Below are positions 20,703 to 33,978 of a stretch of DNA of 64,000 bases, piece after piece. Under the pieces are notes generated by a model that did not search any database, was not told the DNA's origin, and was given only the letters and a program-made list of their open reading frames with translations. The DNA is taken from positions 217,876,000 to 217,939,999 of the forward strand of contig NC_073304.1 of NCBI RefSeq assembly GCF_027595985.1, in the 5' to 3' direction. The DNA comes from Sorex araneus (Eukaryota; Chordata; Mammalia; Eulipotyphla; Soricidae). Each line of letters begins with the position of its first letter. The stretch's first letter is position 1. Position numbers and translations under genes: made by a program.

Positions 20703-21309
20703 CCTACCCCCACCTCAGACTCTTCAGCCATGATCCCCGTCTTCTCTCGCCCCACCCCCAAGTAACCACACTCTCTCTCTAGACATTTCACCGAAATAGA
20801 AATGCACTTGTGGCTTTTGCATCTAGCTTCTTGGCTCAGCTTCAGGTTCTTGTATCTCCTGTGAGGGCCTAGATGGACACCACGGTTGTTCAACTGCCCT
20901 CAGGCGCTTGGCTGCTTTCACTTCTTGGCAGTTCTGAAGAATGAAAGTGGTTCTGAAAGTGTCCGTGTAAGTTTCCATGTGGGCTCACGTGTTATTTTTC
21001 TCATAGATGTGGCCTGTTGTCCTAACGCCAGGTGTGATGCTGTGAGTTACTGCCTTCCAGAGTGGCCTTTCTCTGGAACACCGGTCACGAGCGTATGTTT
21101 CGCACCTGTTAGGCTGTGAGAACCAGCAAGTTCCCTCTAGCTGAGGAGATGACGGAGACAGAAGGCAATACTCATGGAATGAGCTCAGGAATCTGCAAAG
21201 GTTCATCGAGGGAGTCGGTGGGCAGAAACAAGGTCTACTCCAACCCTGGCAATGACCTCTACCCGCCAAAGAGACCATCTTCTTTCATTTTCCTTTCTTT
21301 CTGTAGGTT
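20703..21309. other. non-repetitive intergenic DNA
   Basis: No exon, SINE or known repeat recognised on either strand. Confidence 0.4.
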
Positions 21310-21410
21310 TCTGGACCATACCCCTGAGGTGCTTGGGGAACCGTATGGTGTTGGGAATTGAACCCAGGGCTACACACATACAAGGCAATTGCTCTATAGC
21401 TGAATCAAAC
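21310..21410 (-). mobile_element. SINE fragment
   Basis: GGTGCTTGGGGAACCGTATGG, GGGAATTGAACCCAGGG, ending TCTATAGCTGAATC. The 3' half is lost. Confidence 0.65.
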
Positions 21411-21453
21411 ATCTACTCCAAAGCATGTTTTTATTATTTTTTAAATTTTTAAA

Positions 21454-21627
21454 TTTTTTTGCTTTTTAGGTCACCAACCGGCGATGAACAGGGGTTACTC
21501 CTGGCTCATGCACTCAGGAATGACTCCTGGTGGTGCTCGGGGGACCATATGGGATACTGGGAATGGAACCTGGGTCAGCCGCGTGCAAGGCAAATGCCCT
21601 ACCCGCTGTGCTATCACTCCGGCCCCC
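21454..21627 (-). mobile_element. tRNA-derived SINE
   Basis: Antisense copy TTTTTTTGCTTTTTAGG to CTATCACTCCGGCCCC with a one-base change in the GGGTCAC motif. Confidence 0.93.
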
Positions 21628-21634
21628 TGCATAT

Positions 21635-21835
21635 TTTTTTTTAGTTTTATTTTATAAAGTAGCTCACACACAAAATAAAGTTGCTCTCAATATTTGATTA
21701 CTTTTAATATTTGAACACCAATCCCACCACCATTACACCTTCCCACCACCATATTTTGGATGTTTTCATCCTGAACCCCAACCCCTGCTCCAAAGCAGAG
21801 CCTAAATAATTTATTTTGCATTGGTTGTTGTGAAA
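21635..21835 (-). mobile_element. probable L1 3' UTR fragment
   Basis: AT-rich sequence with CACCAATCCCACCACCATTAC and CTTCCCACCACCATATTTTGG, the antisense pattern of placental L1 3' ends. Confidence 0.5.
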
Positions 21836-22060
21836 GCATCTTATTTTAATATTTAATTCACAATAGGCTTATAGAAAGATAGTAACTAAGCCCCAGAGGC
21901 AAGACCTGTGCTCTCTCTGTGTGTCAGCAATAATTGCAAAATGTAATAATCCATAAATACTGACTTCCTTTGGTTCCCCAAGCACTGCCAGGAGTAAGCC
22001 CTGAGCACGGAGCCGGGAGTAAGCTCTGAGCAGTATTGGGTATGGCCCCTACCTCCTCCC
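21836..22060 (+). mobile_element. old SINE tail fragment in AT-rich DNA
   Basis: GGTTCCCCAAGCACTGCCAG, GAGTAAGCCCTGAGCACGG and GAGTAAGCTCTGAGC are the sense 3' half of a SINE. No tRNA-like head is visible. Confidence 0.6.
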
Positions 22061-22179
22061 AAAATAAATGTCACCTTAAGTCCCTGACCCATTAGAATTC
22101 TTTTGCGTGGGTGCTGGTTTGTAACCAAGGGTCTCACCTATGCTAAGCAAGTGCTCCACCACTGAGCAATAGCCCAGAC

Positions 22180-22520
22180 CCCCTATCCATTTTTTTAAAT
22201 TAAGTCATTTGTTTTCTTTTCGTTGGGTTGAGAATACAAGTCTTTTATCAGATGTAGAATTTGTCAATATTTCCAAACTTGTGGTTTATCTTGTTGCTTT
22301 CTCGGTAATATTCTTTGAAGCACAAAACTTTCAAGATGCACAGCCTGATTCTTTGTTGTTTTGTCTCACGTATGTCTGGGTAGTATATTTAAGGCGCTGT
22401 TGGCTGAATCAATTCTCCAAGATTTACTCCTTCATCCCTGTGAAGAGCTTTACAGTTTTCACTGAGACATTTAGCACTGATCTATTGGATGAATTCTTGA
22501 AAGTTATGAGCCCTTCTCAG
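22180..22520 (-). mobile_element. L1 fragment
   Basis: CTTTTATCAGATGTAGAATTTG, TCTTGTTGCTTTCTC and TTCTTTGAAGCACAAAACTTT are the antisense of the L1 ORF2/3' region (the 'cctttgatgcacaaaagtttt' type string). It has no coding capacity. Confidence 0.65.
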
Positions 22521-22571
22521 TTATTTATTTTGGAGGGGGGGAGAAGTCCCCCCTCCTCCAAAATAAATGGA

Positions 22572-22725
22572 AGGTCACACCTAGTGGAACTCAGGGCTTA
22601 CTCCTCACTCCGGGTTCAGAATCACTCCTGACCACTTGGAGACCATAGAGGATGCCAGGGATCAAATCTGGCTTGACTGCATACAGAGCCGGTGCTCTAC
22701 CTGCTGCAATATTGCTCTGGCCCCA
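22572..22725 (-). mobile_element. diverged SINE
   Basis: GGTCACACCTAGTGGAACTC to CAATATTGCTCTGGCCCC. The box B complement reads GGATCAAATCTGG. Confidence 0.82.
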
Positions 22726-22781
22726 CCGTTTATTAGATTTTGTTCAGTAACTCTTCTATGTCCTTTGAGACAGCCACTTTT

Positions 22782-22977
22782 TTTTTTTTTTTTTTTTTTT
22801 TTTGCTTTTTGGGTCACACCCAGCAATGCACAGGGGTTACTCCTGGTTCTACACTCAGGAATTACCCCTGGCGGTGCTCAGGGGACCATATGGGATGCTG
22901 GGATTCGAACCTGGGTCAGCCTGGGTCGGCCGCGTGCAAGGCAAGCGCCCTACCCGCTGTGCTATTGCTCCAGCCCC
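22782..22977 (-). mobile_element. young SINE with TSD and internal 12-bp duplication
   Basis: Flanked by GAGACAGCCACTTTT (22767-22781 and 22978-22992). CTGGGTCAGCCTGGGTCGGC shows a tandem repeat next to box B. Inserted inside L1-derived DNA. Confidence 0.95.
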
Positions 22978-22992
22978 GAGACAGCCACTTTT

Positions 22993-23403
22993 TAGTGCTG
23001 CTGTTCTTGATTCTATTAAATATACATAAATTAATTTTTACTTATGGGACCAACCTTGAATTTCTAGGGTAAATAGCTAAAATCATTAGGTCATCATATG
23101 CGTTCTTCTTTTTAATGTTTTCTCCTTCTTTTCTTCATTGAGTTCCCGAGTTTGGTGTGTTTATATTTTCTTGTGCATTGTTTTGTGTCTCCATTTTTAC
23201 CAGGGTAACTGATCTCTACATGTTGATCTATACTTTTATTTTCTTGTGGTGCCCTTGGGTGGTTCGGTTATAGTTGTTGATCTTTTCAAAGTGCTGGCTT
23301 TGGGCTTTATTGAGTTCTGCCTTTTCTGATTTTTCCATTCTTGACTATATATTTCCTTTCCTTGGTTGGGTTGTAGCTTACTTTGCTCTTTGTCTTTTTT
23401 TGG
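22993..23403 (-). mobile_element. L1 ORF2 fragment (antisense)
   Basis: GCTGGCTTTGGGCTTTATTG and TTTTCAAAGTGCTGGC resemble the antisense of L1 ORF2. Together with the 22180 piece this is one old L1 interrupted by two SINEs. Full of stops. Confidence 0.6.
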
Positions 23404-23418
23404 CAGATGGAATTTCTT

Positions 23419-23611
23419 TCTTTCTTTCTTTTTTTCTTTTCTTTGTGCTTTTTGGGTCACATCCGGAGATGCACAGGGGTTACTCCTGGCTCTGCACTCA
23501 GGAATTACTCCTGGCGGTGCTCAGGAGAACCATATGGGATACTGGGAATTGAACCCAGGTTGGCTGTGTGCAAGGCAAGTGCCCTACCTGCTGTGCTATT
23601 GCTCCAGCCCC
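23419..23611 (-). mobile_element. young SINE with TSD
   Basis: Tail of TTTC repeats. Flanked by CAGATGGAATTTCTT at 23404-23418 and 23612-23626, a perfect 15-bp duplication within the old L1 tract. Confidence 0.96.
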
Positions 23612-23781
23612 CAGATGGAATTTCTTGAGGTGAATGTTCAGCTTCATCATTTCACTTGTCCTGGTTCTTAGATGCTCCTTTGCAGAGCATGGAGACGGGA
23701 CCACATCAGCTCTGGGCGCCTTCTCAGGATAATCCTTGTGTCTACAGGGGCAATCTTGGTTCTCCAGCTGGCGGAGGCCCC

Positions 23782-23799
23782 GCCCCCCCCCCCCCCCCC
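23782..23799. repeat. poly-C run
   Basis: About 18 C in a row; G-run on the opposite strand. Confidence 0.85.
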
Positions 23800-24476
23800 C
23801 GGTTGGCCCCCTATCATGAGTGCCTCCAGGATTCACGCAGGGCTGGAGGGTTTGTGGCAGAAGCACATGCAAGGAGGGGACAGCTGTAGGTGCTGACTTC
23901 CTAAGCCGCTTGGCCTAACGCAGGTGCCCACCCTACCAGACCCTAGTCCTCCTCTCCCTGCTCTTCCAGCCCCTCCAACCCTGGGCATTGCCTTCAGTTT
24001 CAGTTTCTTGGCTGCTCGATCTCTGAGCAAGGCAGTGGGGATTCCCTAGCATTTCTCAGCATCGCCCAGGTTTCCTTTCCCTCTGTACTCAGGAACAAGG
24101 GCAACTCTTCACTGTGAACCCACCTGCTAGGTGCCAGACCATGTTGGAGGGGTTCAGCGTGACATTCCCGGTTCCGTCTCTGCCCCTGAGGCCTCGGCGT
24201 GTCCACCTCCCTTGCCCTCTCTCCTCTGAATTCCCATCACACTCAGCTCTGATGTGTCCTGAGTTGGCACCTCTAGCAATGACCAGTGAATGATTTACTT
24301 CTCAGGAACAGGACTGGGCTACGGGTTCTAGAGTTCAATCACGGTTCAATCACGGTTCTCCAGGGGTGTCGTTCTTCTATCGAACGAGGCTCTGTCTCAT
24401 GCCATTTGTGAAGAAAGTGTATCGTGGGCCTAGCTAGGAACTTGAAGCCCACTCCTTAAGACGGTCACCTAGCCAG
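23800..24476. other. non-repetitive intergenic DNA
   Basis: No recognisable exon or mobile element. A small duplication (TTCAATCACGG twice) lies near 24333-24353. Confidence 0.4.
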
Positions 24477-24648
24477 AGAGCTAGACCAGTGGGTCAGGTG
24501 CTTACCTTGCACGGGCAAGCTGAGTTCCATCCCTGGCACCCTCTGTGGATCCCTGAGCCCCATCGAGAGTGATCCCAGTGATCCCAGACCACAGAGCCAG
24601 GTGGGTGTTGCCACAAAAGAGACCAAAACAAAACAAAAAACAAACTTT
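24477..24648 (+). mobile_element. old sense-strand SINE
   Basis: GAGCTAGACCAGTGGGTCAGG, CTTACCTTGCACG, GAGTTCCATCCCTGGC and a tail of AAAACAAAACAAAAAAC. Confidence 0.75.
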
Positions 24649-25342
24649 TGCCTCTTTCCTGCTGGAGAATTCTAGAAGCTGAGGCAGGAACTCTTAGAAG
24701 TCCTTCAGTGGTACTCACGGGCTGGGGAGAGTGGACAACCCTATGTCCAAGTTCTGTCAAGGACAGAACTTCTGGTTCCAACATGGTTCTCCAGGGGTTT
24801 GTCAGACCCATGAGGGACAAGTGACTGCTCCAGGCTCACAGGGTTCGATTGGGTACCCAAGTGTCCACACAAAGCCCACATCCCTTTGAGGATGCAATGT
24901 GTTTGCTGGCACCTGGGGCCGTTGGAAACTACCTTGTCTTTGGTCTTTCAAAGACTGATTGCCGTAAATGGGCTATTCAACACTGAAGCCTTCTAAGCAA
25001 GTACTTAGTCGACACTTGATTGATTCCTGGAGTAATAGGAGTCCAAGTGTATGACGCGTTTGGTGGCTGAGAACCTCCTCCCCAGAAGAGGAACAAAGAG
25101 ATGGGGGACTCACTGAGAGAAGATATAAATGGCTCATTAAATTCCAGAACTGAATAGCCTTTATACAATGTCTGAGGGGGTTTGACGTACAGGACTGCAC
25201 GTAGGTGTGATCAATCATTTAGAGGTAAAACGTTTCAACAAGGCAATTCTCTTGGGGGGATTAGCTCAAGAAGACGCTCTGTCTCCCAGAGGCAGCTATA
25301 TTGCTTTTCTCTTTCTTTTGCTACTAGTAAATATTAAACAAT
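24649..25342. other. unclassified AT-richer DNA
   Basis: Non-SINE sequence continuous in character with 25540-26270. It could be part of an old LTR element, but no paired ends were found. Confidence 0.35.
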
Positions 25343-25353
25343 TAAGTTTACTT

Positions 25354-25528
25354 TTTTTTTTTTTGCTTTTTGGGTCACACCCGGCGAAGCACAGGGGTTA
25401 CTCCTGGCTCTTCACTCAGGAATTACCTCTGGCGGTGCTCAGGGGACCATATGGGATGCTGGGATTAGAACCTGGGTCGGCCGCGTGCAAAGCAAACTCC
25501 CTACCCGCTGTGCTATTGCTCCAGCCCC
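25354..25528 (-). mobile_element. young SINE with TSD
   Basis: Flanked by TAAGTTTACTT at 25343-25353 and 25529-25539. The box B complement is mutated (GGATTAGAACCTGGG). Confidence 0.95.
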
Positions 25529-25539
25529 TAAGTTTACTT

Positions 25540-26355
25540 CTTAATGATACTCACAGTTATTTGGATAAACACAGTAAGGGACACAGATTCCAAAGCTTAG
25601 TGCTCTGGGCTTCGAGGGCAGTGCCCCCTGGTCTTGATTGTAAATCCCAGAATAGGTCCTTAGGCCAGTTTAGCTTGTCCGGCCTCGTGGGGTCCTGTCT
25701 CTAAAATCATAATGGCTTGCGTCAAGACTGTGCTTTATGCTTTCCAGATGGTCCCATTTCGATGCTGGGGTTGCTTTGCTGCTCCTCCCAGGTCCATCCA
25801 AGTCCCATGGAGGAAACCCCCTTTTTGGGGTGTTAGGAACTATGGCGACCGAAGCCTGAGTCAAATAATTATGACCAAGGCCCAGGAGTAGATATATTTC
25901 AGAGTTGACTCCCAAATATTAGGAACACAGCATCAATGGTCTTTCAGTGTTTAAGCAACGAACAATGTTCTATAGTAAAATACGAAAAGGTAATAAGGGA
26001 AAGAGAAAAATGAACAATTCACTACAATACAAAGTCCTGAGTCCTCTGAAGGTTTCACTTTGTAAGTAACCAAGCCTGACCTGGGGAATTTAGTGGCTGA
26101 CAATGAGAGGTCAAGCACAAAGAAAAGGTTAAAGATAAACTCAGGGGATTAGGGGTGCTTGAAAGAGCACTGTAGCTTCTCTGGGGGAGGAAAAGGGGAA
26201 ATTCACTGACGAAACCTAAAACACTTAGGGTTAATATCCATCAGAGAAGCTCCTATGTTTTCTGTAGATACCTCCAGTCCCTTCACCTCTATCTTGGGAA
26301 TATCTTTCTTCTTAGCATCATCTGCTCAACACTGACTGGAGACATTGGTTTCAGT
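25540..26355. other. unclassified AT-richer DNA, possible LTR remnant
   Basis: Low-GC block with no SINE, no open frame of note and no exon. The texture resembles a decayed retroviral LTR, but neither TG...CA ends nor duplications were identified. Confidence 0.3.
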
Positions 26356-26360
26356 ACTTC

Positions 26361-26542
26361 TTTTTTTTTTTTTTCTGGTGGGTTGGGGACACACCCATCT
26401 GTGTTCCAGGCCTTGCTCCTGGCTCTACACTCAGGCATCACTCCTGCTGGTGCTGGGGAACCATATGGGATGAAGGGATCGAACTCAGGTCTATGCAATG
26501 CAAGGCAAACACACTTACCTGCTGTGCTATTTCTTCTGGGTT
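26361..26542 (-). mobile_element. diverged SINE
   Basis: T-run, GGGTTGGGGACACACCC, AGGGATCGAACTCAGG, ending GTGCTATTTCTTCTGG. Confidence 0.85.
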
Positions 26543-26621
26543 GGCTTGTGAGCAAGGGCATTGTATTATTGCTCTGGCCAACATAGACATTTTATTTTCT
26601 TTACCCTATTTCTTTATTATT

Positions 26622-27115
26622 ATTATTTAAAAAAATTATTGAAGCACTGTGAGATAGTTACAAGCTTTCATGTTTGGGTTACAATCACACAATGATCAAA
26701 TGCCCATCCCTCTACCAGTGCATATTCCCCACCACCAATATCCCCGGTATATCCCCCCTTTCTCACCCTCTCCCTGCCTCCATGGCAGACAATATTCTCC
26801 ATACTCTCTCTCTACTTTTGGGCATTATTGCTTGCAACACAGACACTGAGAGGTCATCGTGTTTGGTCCATTATCTACTTTCGGCACACATCTTCCATCC
26901 CAACTGATTTCTCCAGCCATCATTTTCTTAGTGACCCCTTCTCTATTCCATCTGCCTTCTCCCCTCCGCTCATGAAGCAGGCTTCCAGCTATGGGGCAAT
27001 CCTCCTGGCCCTTGTATCTACTGTCCTTGGGTGTCAGCCTTATGTGATGTTCTTCTATACTCCACAAATGAGTGCAGTCCTTCACCACAGACATTTCTTA
27101 TCAATACACTGATCC
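26622..27115 (-). mobile_element. L1 3'-end fragment
   Basis: About 490 bp: TTATTGAAGCACTGTGAGAT, GTTACAAGCTTTCATG, CACCACCAATATCCC, then GGCATTATTGCTTGCAACAC and CTTGGGTGTCAGCCTTATG. This is the antisense 3' UTR of the shrew L1, recurring at 28775, 36055 and 41600. The left end is the polyA side. Confidence 0.7.
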
Positions 27116-27480
27116 TATGAGATCAGAGTACTTCTCTTAGGGCTTAAACCTTACTCACCTCTTTAGATGCTCCTTCTTCCAGTGTAGGCATTTGGAGGCC
27201 AAGGCTTTAATAAATAAATTTTGATGTTGGGGAGGGGTACAGACACTTATTCCATAGCAGTGGGGGAAGAGATGAGAAAGTAAAAAAGATAATTGCCCGT
27301 ATGCGATTCAAGTAGAATCACTTGCATGACAAGGCAGATAGTAACGTCAGGGTGGGAAAAGAAGAGAGTGGCAGTTGTGGAGGTGGTTGGGGGAGTATCC
27401 AGGAGCTGAAACTGTATTAGAAAGCTTAGTTTGTGGTAGGTACTTTCCTTATTCTCTTGTGTAGCAAATAGTTGACAATA
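27116..27480. other. non-repetitive intergenic DNA
   Basis: Nothing recognised. Confidence 0.35.
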
Positions 27481-27663
27481 TTTATTTATTTATTTATTTT
27501 GGTTTGGGGGCCACACCTAACAATACTCAGGGGTCACTTCTGGTTCTGCGCTCTTTGATCACTCCTGGCGGTGCTCAGGTGACCATATGGGATGCTGAGG
27601 ATCGAACCTGGGTTGACTGTGTGCAAGGCAAATGTCTTCCCCACAGTACTATCTCTTCAGCCC
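27481..27663 (-). mobile_element. SINE with (TTTA)n tail
   Basis: Tail ATTTATTTATTTATTTATTT, GGGGCCACACCTAAC, GAGGATCGAACCTGGG, ending CTATCTCTTCAGCCC. Confidence 0.9.
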
Positions 27664-28770
27664 TGTTATTTGACAATATTTAAAGAACAATGGGAGATAA
27701 AATAATCTTCTGATAGAGGAAGAACTAGTGGGCTTGGTGGGAGGGCATGTCCAGCATGCCACGGGCTGGCATGATGATGCTTTAGATCATGACGGCTATG
27801 AGAGAGATGGTGGCTAAGGAGAGCAGCGGTGACCCAGCTAAAGTGGTAAGGATGGCTGGTGTCAAGGGCCCAGGCCTGTGGGAGGCAAATGAATGTGCCC
27901 ACTACTTTGTTGGGGTGATTGATTGGGGGAGCCAGAGCTAGAAGGGGCTCCCTGTCAAACTTGGGCTTCTTGCAGGATGTGGCCCGGGGGCCCACTTTCT
28001 GCTTTCTGTCACCCACAAGATGAGCTGGTTGTATTTGCACAGGAAATTTCTTAGTGTTTGCTGTCTTGGGAGTGCATCTTTCCCGCGATTATGAGTTGTG
28101 AGGCAGAGAGGGTATGAAATGTTTCCCAGGCTGACTATTGTCCATGCCTCTGCTTGTCCCGGTGTCCATCCATTCATTGGGTGGTCTATCCACTGACCAT
28201 TGACTGAGCATCTCCTCTGCCAGATATGAAGCTAAAGAACAGGTGGGCTCATGGAAAATAAGACACCCTCCCTGCCCCCGCCCCACTCCCCACCCTGCAT
28301 TGGTCTGAGGTGTCCATGCCTTAAGCACGTCCTTAGATGTGGTTTCATCCACCTCTCAGGTCATGGTTGGGTAAGGTTTCTCTTCGATGACTGAAGAAAC
28401 TGAGAAGTGACTTGACCTTTGCCTTCAAGCTCAGGGACTTTTCCCACCATAACAGGCATGACGGTAGAGCCCTGACCTCTATTTTCCCCTCCTAGCCAGT
28501 GAAGGACACGGTCGGACAAGGCTTCCTGCACTGCCCAGTTCTCTGAAGACACGCCACCGCCTTGGGGGAATCCTGTCAGGGCAGGTCTTTCGCTCCAAGT
28601 ACCTCTGATGACCCAGTCACTAGAGGACCAAGAAATTCCTCTCACACAGACTTGACCTCCTTGATTGTAAGACAGGACCTTCATGTTTCATTTCCTTATT
28701 CCCTTCCCCCTATCTTTTCCTTTTTGTTGTTACGAGGGGGGCTGTTCCTCTGGTCCACCAGGCAACTCAA
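27664..28770. other. non-repetitive intergenic DNA with an MIR-like patch
   Basis: SINE-free 1.1 kb. GATGACTGAAGAAACTGAGAAG at 28385-28406 resembles an MIR core. The open frames of 80-120 codons have no recognisable domain. Confidence 0.4.
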
Positions 28771-28771
28771 T

Positions 28772-28937
28772 TTTTTTTTTAAATTGAATCACAGTGAGAT
28801 ACAGTTACAAAGTTGTGCATGATTGGGTTTCAGTCATATAATGTTCCAGTACCCATCCCTTCACCAGTGTACGTTTTCCACCACCAATGTCTCCATTTTC
28901 CCTCCTGCCCCCTGCTTGCATCTATAGCAGACACTTT

Positions 28938-29000
<63 letters not shown>

Positions 29001-29170
29001 TCCCTCCCTCCTCCTCTCTCTCCTCTCTCTCTCCCTTTCCTTTTGTGCATTATAGTTTGCAATACAGATACTGAAAGGTTATCATGTATATCCATATACC
29101 ACTTTCAACACTTAATTTTGTCCAGAGTGACCGGGCAAATCTTAAACACAGCAAAAGATAATCTTCCAGA
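28772..29170 (-). mobile_element. L1 3'-end fragment with internal (CT)n
   Basis: AAATTGAATCACAGTGAGAT, TCACCAGTGTACG, CACCACCAATGTC, then a CT microsatellite, then GTGCATTATAGTTTGCAATAC and TTGTCCAGAGTGACC. Confidence 0.7.
28940..28997. repeat. (CT)n microsatellite
   Basis: About 28 CT units inside the L1 fragment, at the point where related copies (26800, 42250) also show CT-rich sequence. The array likely grew from the element itself. Confidence 0.93.
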
Positions 29171-30275
29171 GAAGGCTCGGTGAGACCCAACAGCTCCACA
29201 GAAACGTGTTCCCGCCTCTCTTGCAGATGAAGCCTGGCCCAAACCCTGAGTTCTTGGCTCTGTTCTCTATGTTCTATTTGTAAATCCACGAGCCAAGTTC
29301 AAGGTCACACCTTCTATCCCTGCCCCTTCTTCACTTCCTGCTTAATGCCTCCTGGAAACACTGGGAAGCTTCCACCAGTGCCGAGGCTCCCTCTCAACAC
29401 CCCCCACCTCAAGCTGGCAGAATTAGTGCAGACACAGGACGTTAGCCTGGTACAGAAAACCCCAGTGTCGAGGATGGTTCTGCTTCAAACACACTGAGAA
29501 TTTTGTAATCAGGAGGGTCAAAAAACAAATCTCAGCTAATGCAGACATGTATGTCCATCTGGGGGTAGCGGCAAAAGGACCCTGATCTCTCGAAGACCAA
29601 GGGCCTGCTCAGGGAGAAGTGGGTGACCAGAGGCAGGGCAACACCTGTTGCCATGGGTGGCTGGCGGTTTCCTGCTGCTGTCAGGACCAGACAAAACACA
29701 AAGGTTTGCCCTGACAAGAAAATGCTTCCTGTTTTGCTTGCGTGCACTCATTGTCGGGTATGCAGAGGAAGGGGCTTGTCAGTCTGTGTTTTTCCTGAGA
29801 CAGGCTCCCTGAGGGATAGGCCGGGTGGCAGGTGAGGCTGAGGGGGGGGGGTTGGTCTGAGAGCAGGTGAAAAGGAAAGCCGGGGAGCAGCAGATTCTTC
29901 CAGAATTGCTCAGCAAACCCCAAGGCCCTTCTAGTTTCTGCCCATCAAAGGACCCGGGCGGGTCACACTCTCTTACCAGCTCCAGCAGCTCCCAGCAGGG
30001 CAGAGGGGCCCAGGAGCTCAGGGGCCTCTTTGCCTCTCACCTCCTGTATAACCTTGGGCTCAGGGAGGGGTGATCAGAAGCCTGAGCTGAGGTCCCCTCT
30101 GGGGACAAAGCCTGGGTGCAGGGTGCACGTGGGGCTCAGGGGTGTGAGGAAGGACCCTCTGCTTCTCTCCCCCCAAATGAGTCTCCCCGGCACCCTGCAC
30201 TGTACCCTTTCACTTAGGCCTTCTGAGTTCCTAAGAAGCTCAGCTGTCTCTTTGTCCCCCTCTGTTCCCCTTGCT
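29171..30275. other. non-repetitive intergenic DNA
   Basis: SINE-free 1.1 kb with no exon recognised. A run of G lies at 29841-29850. Confidence 0.4.
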
Positions 30276-30289
30276 CTGTATTGTCATTT

Positions 30290-30452
30290 TTTTTTGGGTC
30301 ACACCCAGCAATGCACAGGGGTCTCTCCTGGCTCATGCACTCAGGAATCACCCCTGGCGGTGCTCAGGGGACCATATGGGATGCTGGGATTTGAACCCGG
30401 GTCAGCCGCGTGCAAGGCAAATGCTCTACCCGCTCTGCTATCACTCCAGCCC
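30290..30452 (-). mobile_element. young SINE with perfect 14-bp TSD
   Basis: CTGTATTGTCATTT at 30276-30289 and 30453-30466. Short tail; lacks the GCTTTTT spacer. Confidence 0.95.
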
Positions 30453-30946
30453 CTGTATTGTCATTTCTATGGAAGTGACTTGGTATGTGTACTTGGAGTC
30501 TGCGGGGTGCACACACATGGGGGGGTGGTAATCGGTAGCAGTGGACCTCGAGTGTGTTCTGGGTGCAGAGCTCCCCGGGGCTCCCCCACTGGGTTGGGGG
30601 CCGGACTCTTGGCATCCAGCTCGGCGCACGTAGGCAGGTACCGGGGGTCCAACTCGTGGCTTCACGCTGGGGAGTCAGGGGTTCCGGTCACTCAGTGACC
30701 CCATGCTGCCTTCCCATCCAGCAGTCTTTAGGCTTATGAAGCTCAGGATTATCTGTGGAGATGAGGAACGTGGGGTCCAGCACCCCCCCACCCCATTTCC
30801 ATAAGCCCCTCCTCCCATTTCCTCCTCCGCAGATTGGACCAGACGATCTTGGGTGTCCTCTGAGGTCTCATGCTTGGGGGTTCCCCTGGAGGGGCTTCGG
30901 GCTTAATTCATACACATCTGGGAAGAGCTTCGGTCAAGAACAGAAG

Positions 30947-31111
30947 GGCCGGAGTGACGGTACAGTGGGTTGGACACTTACCGTGCATGCAACCGACCTG
31001 CTGCAAGGTGCAATCCCTGGTATCCCAGATGGTCCCTCGAGCCCCATCAGGAATGATCCCTAAGCACAGAGCTAGGAGTAAGCCCTGAGTACCATCAAGT
31101 GTGGTCCAAAA

Positions 31112-31119
<8 letters not shown>
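30947..31119 (+). mobile_element. old sense-strand SINE
   Basis: AGGGCCGGAGTGACGGTACAG, GGTGCAATCCCTGG, GGTCCAAAAACACACACA. Its tail leads straight into a GA microsatellite. Confidence 0.8.

Positions 31120-31196
<77 letters not shown>
31120..31196. repeat. (GA)n microsatellite
   Basis: About 38 GA units directly attached to the 3' tail of the preceding SINE. Confidence 0.95.
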
Positions 31197-32867
<1,671 letters not shown>

Positions 32868-33000
32868 GGCAGAGCGTGGCAAGCTGCCTGTGGCGTATTC
32901 AGTATGCCATAAATAGTAACAACAAGCCTCACAATGGAAACGTTACTGGTGCCCGCTCGAGCAAATCAATGAGCAATGGGATGACAGTGATACAGTGTTG
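32868..33000 (+). mobile_element. RTE-tailed SINE, 5'-truncated
   Basis: Body GGCAGAGCGTGGCAAGCTGC, GGCGTATTCAGTATGCC and AGTAACAACAAG, then an RTE-derived tail beginning AATGGAAACGTTACTGG and ending in GACAGTGATACAGTG. The tRNA-type head is missing, as expected for incomplete reverse transcription. There is no polyA; the tail ends in CAGTGATA-type repeats. Confidence 0.85.
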
Positions 33001-33485
33001 GTAAGTCACTGCTGCCACAAGCAAGCTCTGTCTCTCACCTGATTCTCTCCTATCCCTTTGTAGTCAACCCCTTCCTCCCTCCACCCTCGGCCCCTGGCAG
33101 CTACAGAGCTGGTTTCTGTTTGTAGTTTTTGGAACAAAGACTTACTTTTAACCAAGGAGGGAAAAAACAAGCAGTGGAGATGCTGTGTAGATACCCATGT
33201 GCTCATCTTATCTCTCTCCCATCTCCCCCCAGGGAGCAGGAGGCTGACTATTTTGCAAATCGACTGACAGGGCCCACAGGAACACTTCTCCAATGTCAGG
33301 TTTAGAGCTTCAGGTAGGAAGAAGGTTGAAGAAGCCCAGGAACCCTAGTATTTGCCTCGGGCCCTGGAGGGTGGTCTGCCTACACTGGGATTTCTGAGGC
33401 GAGTCCTGTCTCTCAGGGGAAGGCAGGTACAGGGGGCCTGTACATCCCTCTGCTGTGACACCCTCCAGGTTCTGAGATCTGGACA
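33001..33485. other. non-repetitive intergenic DNA
   Basis: Nothing recognised. Confidence 0.35.
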
Positions 33486-33558
33486 ACCCCAGACACGAGA
33501 GATGGCTGTGCATGTGTGCCTGTGTAGGCATGTGCGACACCCTAGGTGCTAGAGACAG

Positions 33559-33589
<31 letters not shown>

Positions 33590-33978
33590 CATGTGTATGA
33601 CACTCTAGGCATAAGAGAAGACTATGCATGTGTGTGTATGCATGTGTTTGTGTGTGACACTCAAGGCCCAAGAGACGGCTGTGTGTGTGCGTGTCTGTGT
33701 GTTACCCTAGATTTAAGAGACAGCTGTGTGTGTGTGAATGTGTCTATACATGTGTGTGACACCCTAGGCCCAAGAGACAGCTGTGGATGTGTATGCATGT
33801 CTGTGTGTGTGTATGATACCCTAAGCCCTAGAGACAGCTGTGAGTGTGTGTGTGCATGCATGTGTGCATGTGTAATACCCTAGGTCCAAGAAATGGTTGT
33901 ATGTCCATGTGTATGAGTGTACCTGTGTGTGATACCCCAGACGGCTTTGTATGTGTGTGTGTGTGTGTGTGTGCGCTA
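33486..33978. repeat. 60-bp minisatellite with GT-rich half
   Basis: About eight irregular units of 55-70 bp. Each has the unique half ACACCCTAGGCCCAAGAGAC followed by AGCTGTG and a GT/CATG stretch of variable length. Confidence 0.92.

Noticed and set aside
33486..33978. CRISPR-like array of repeats and spacers
   Set aside because: Mammalian minisatellite; the variable parts are GT-rich length variants, not unique spacers.
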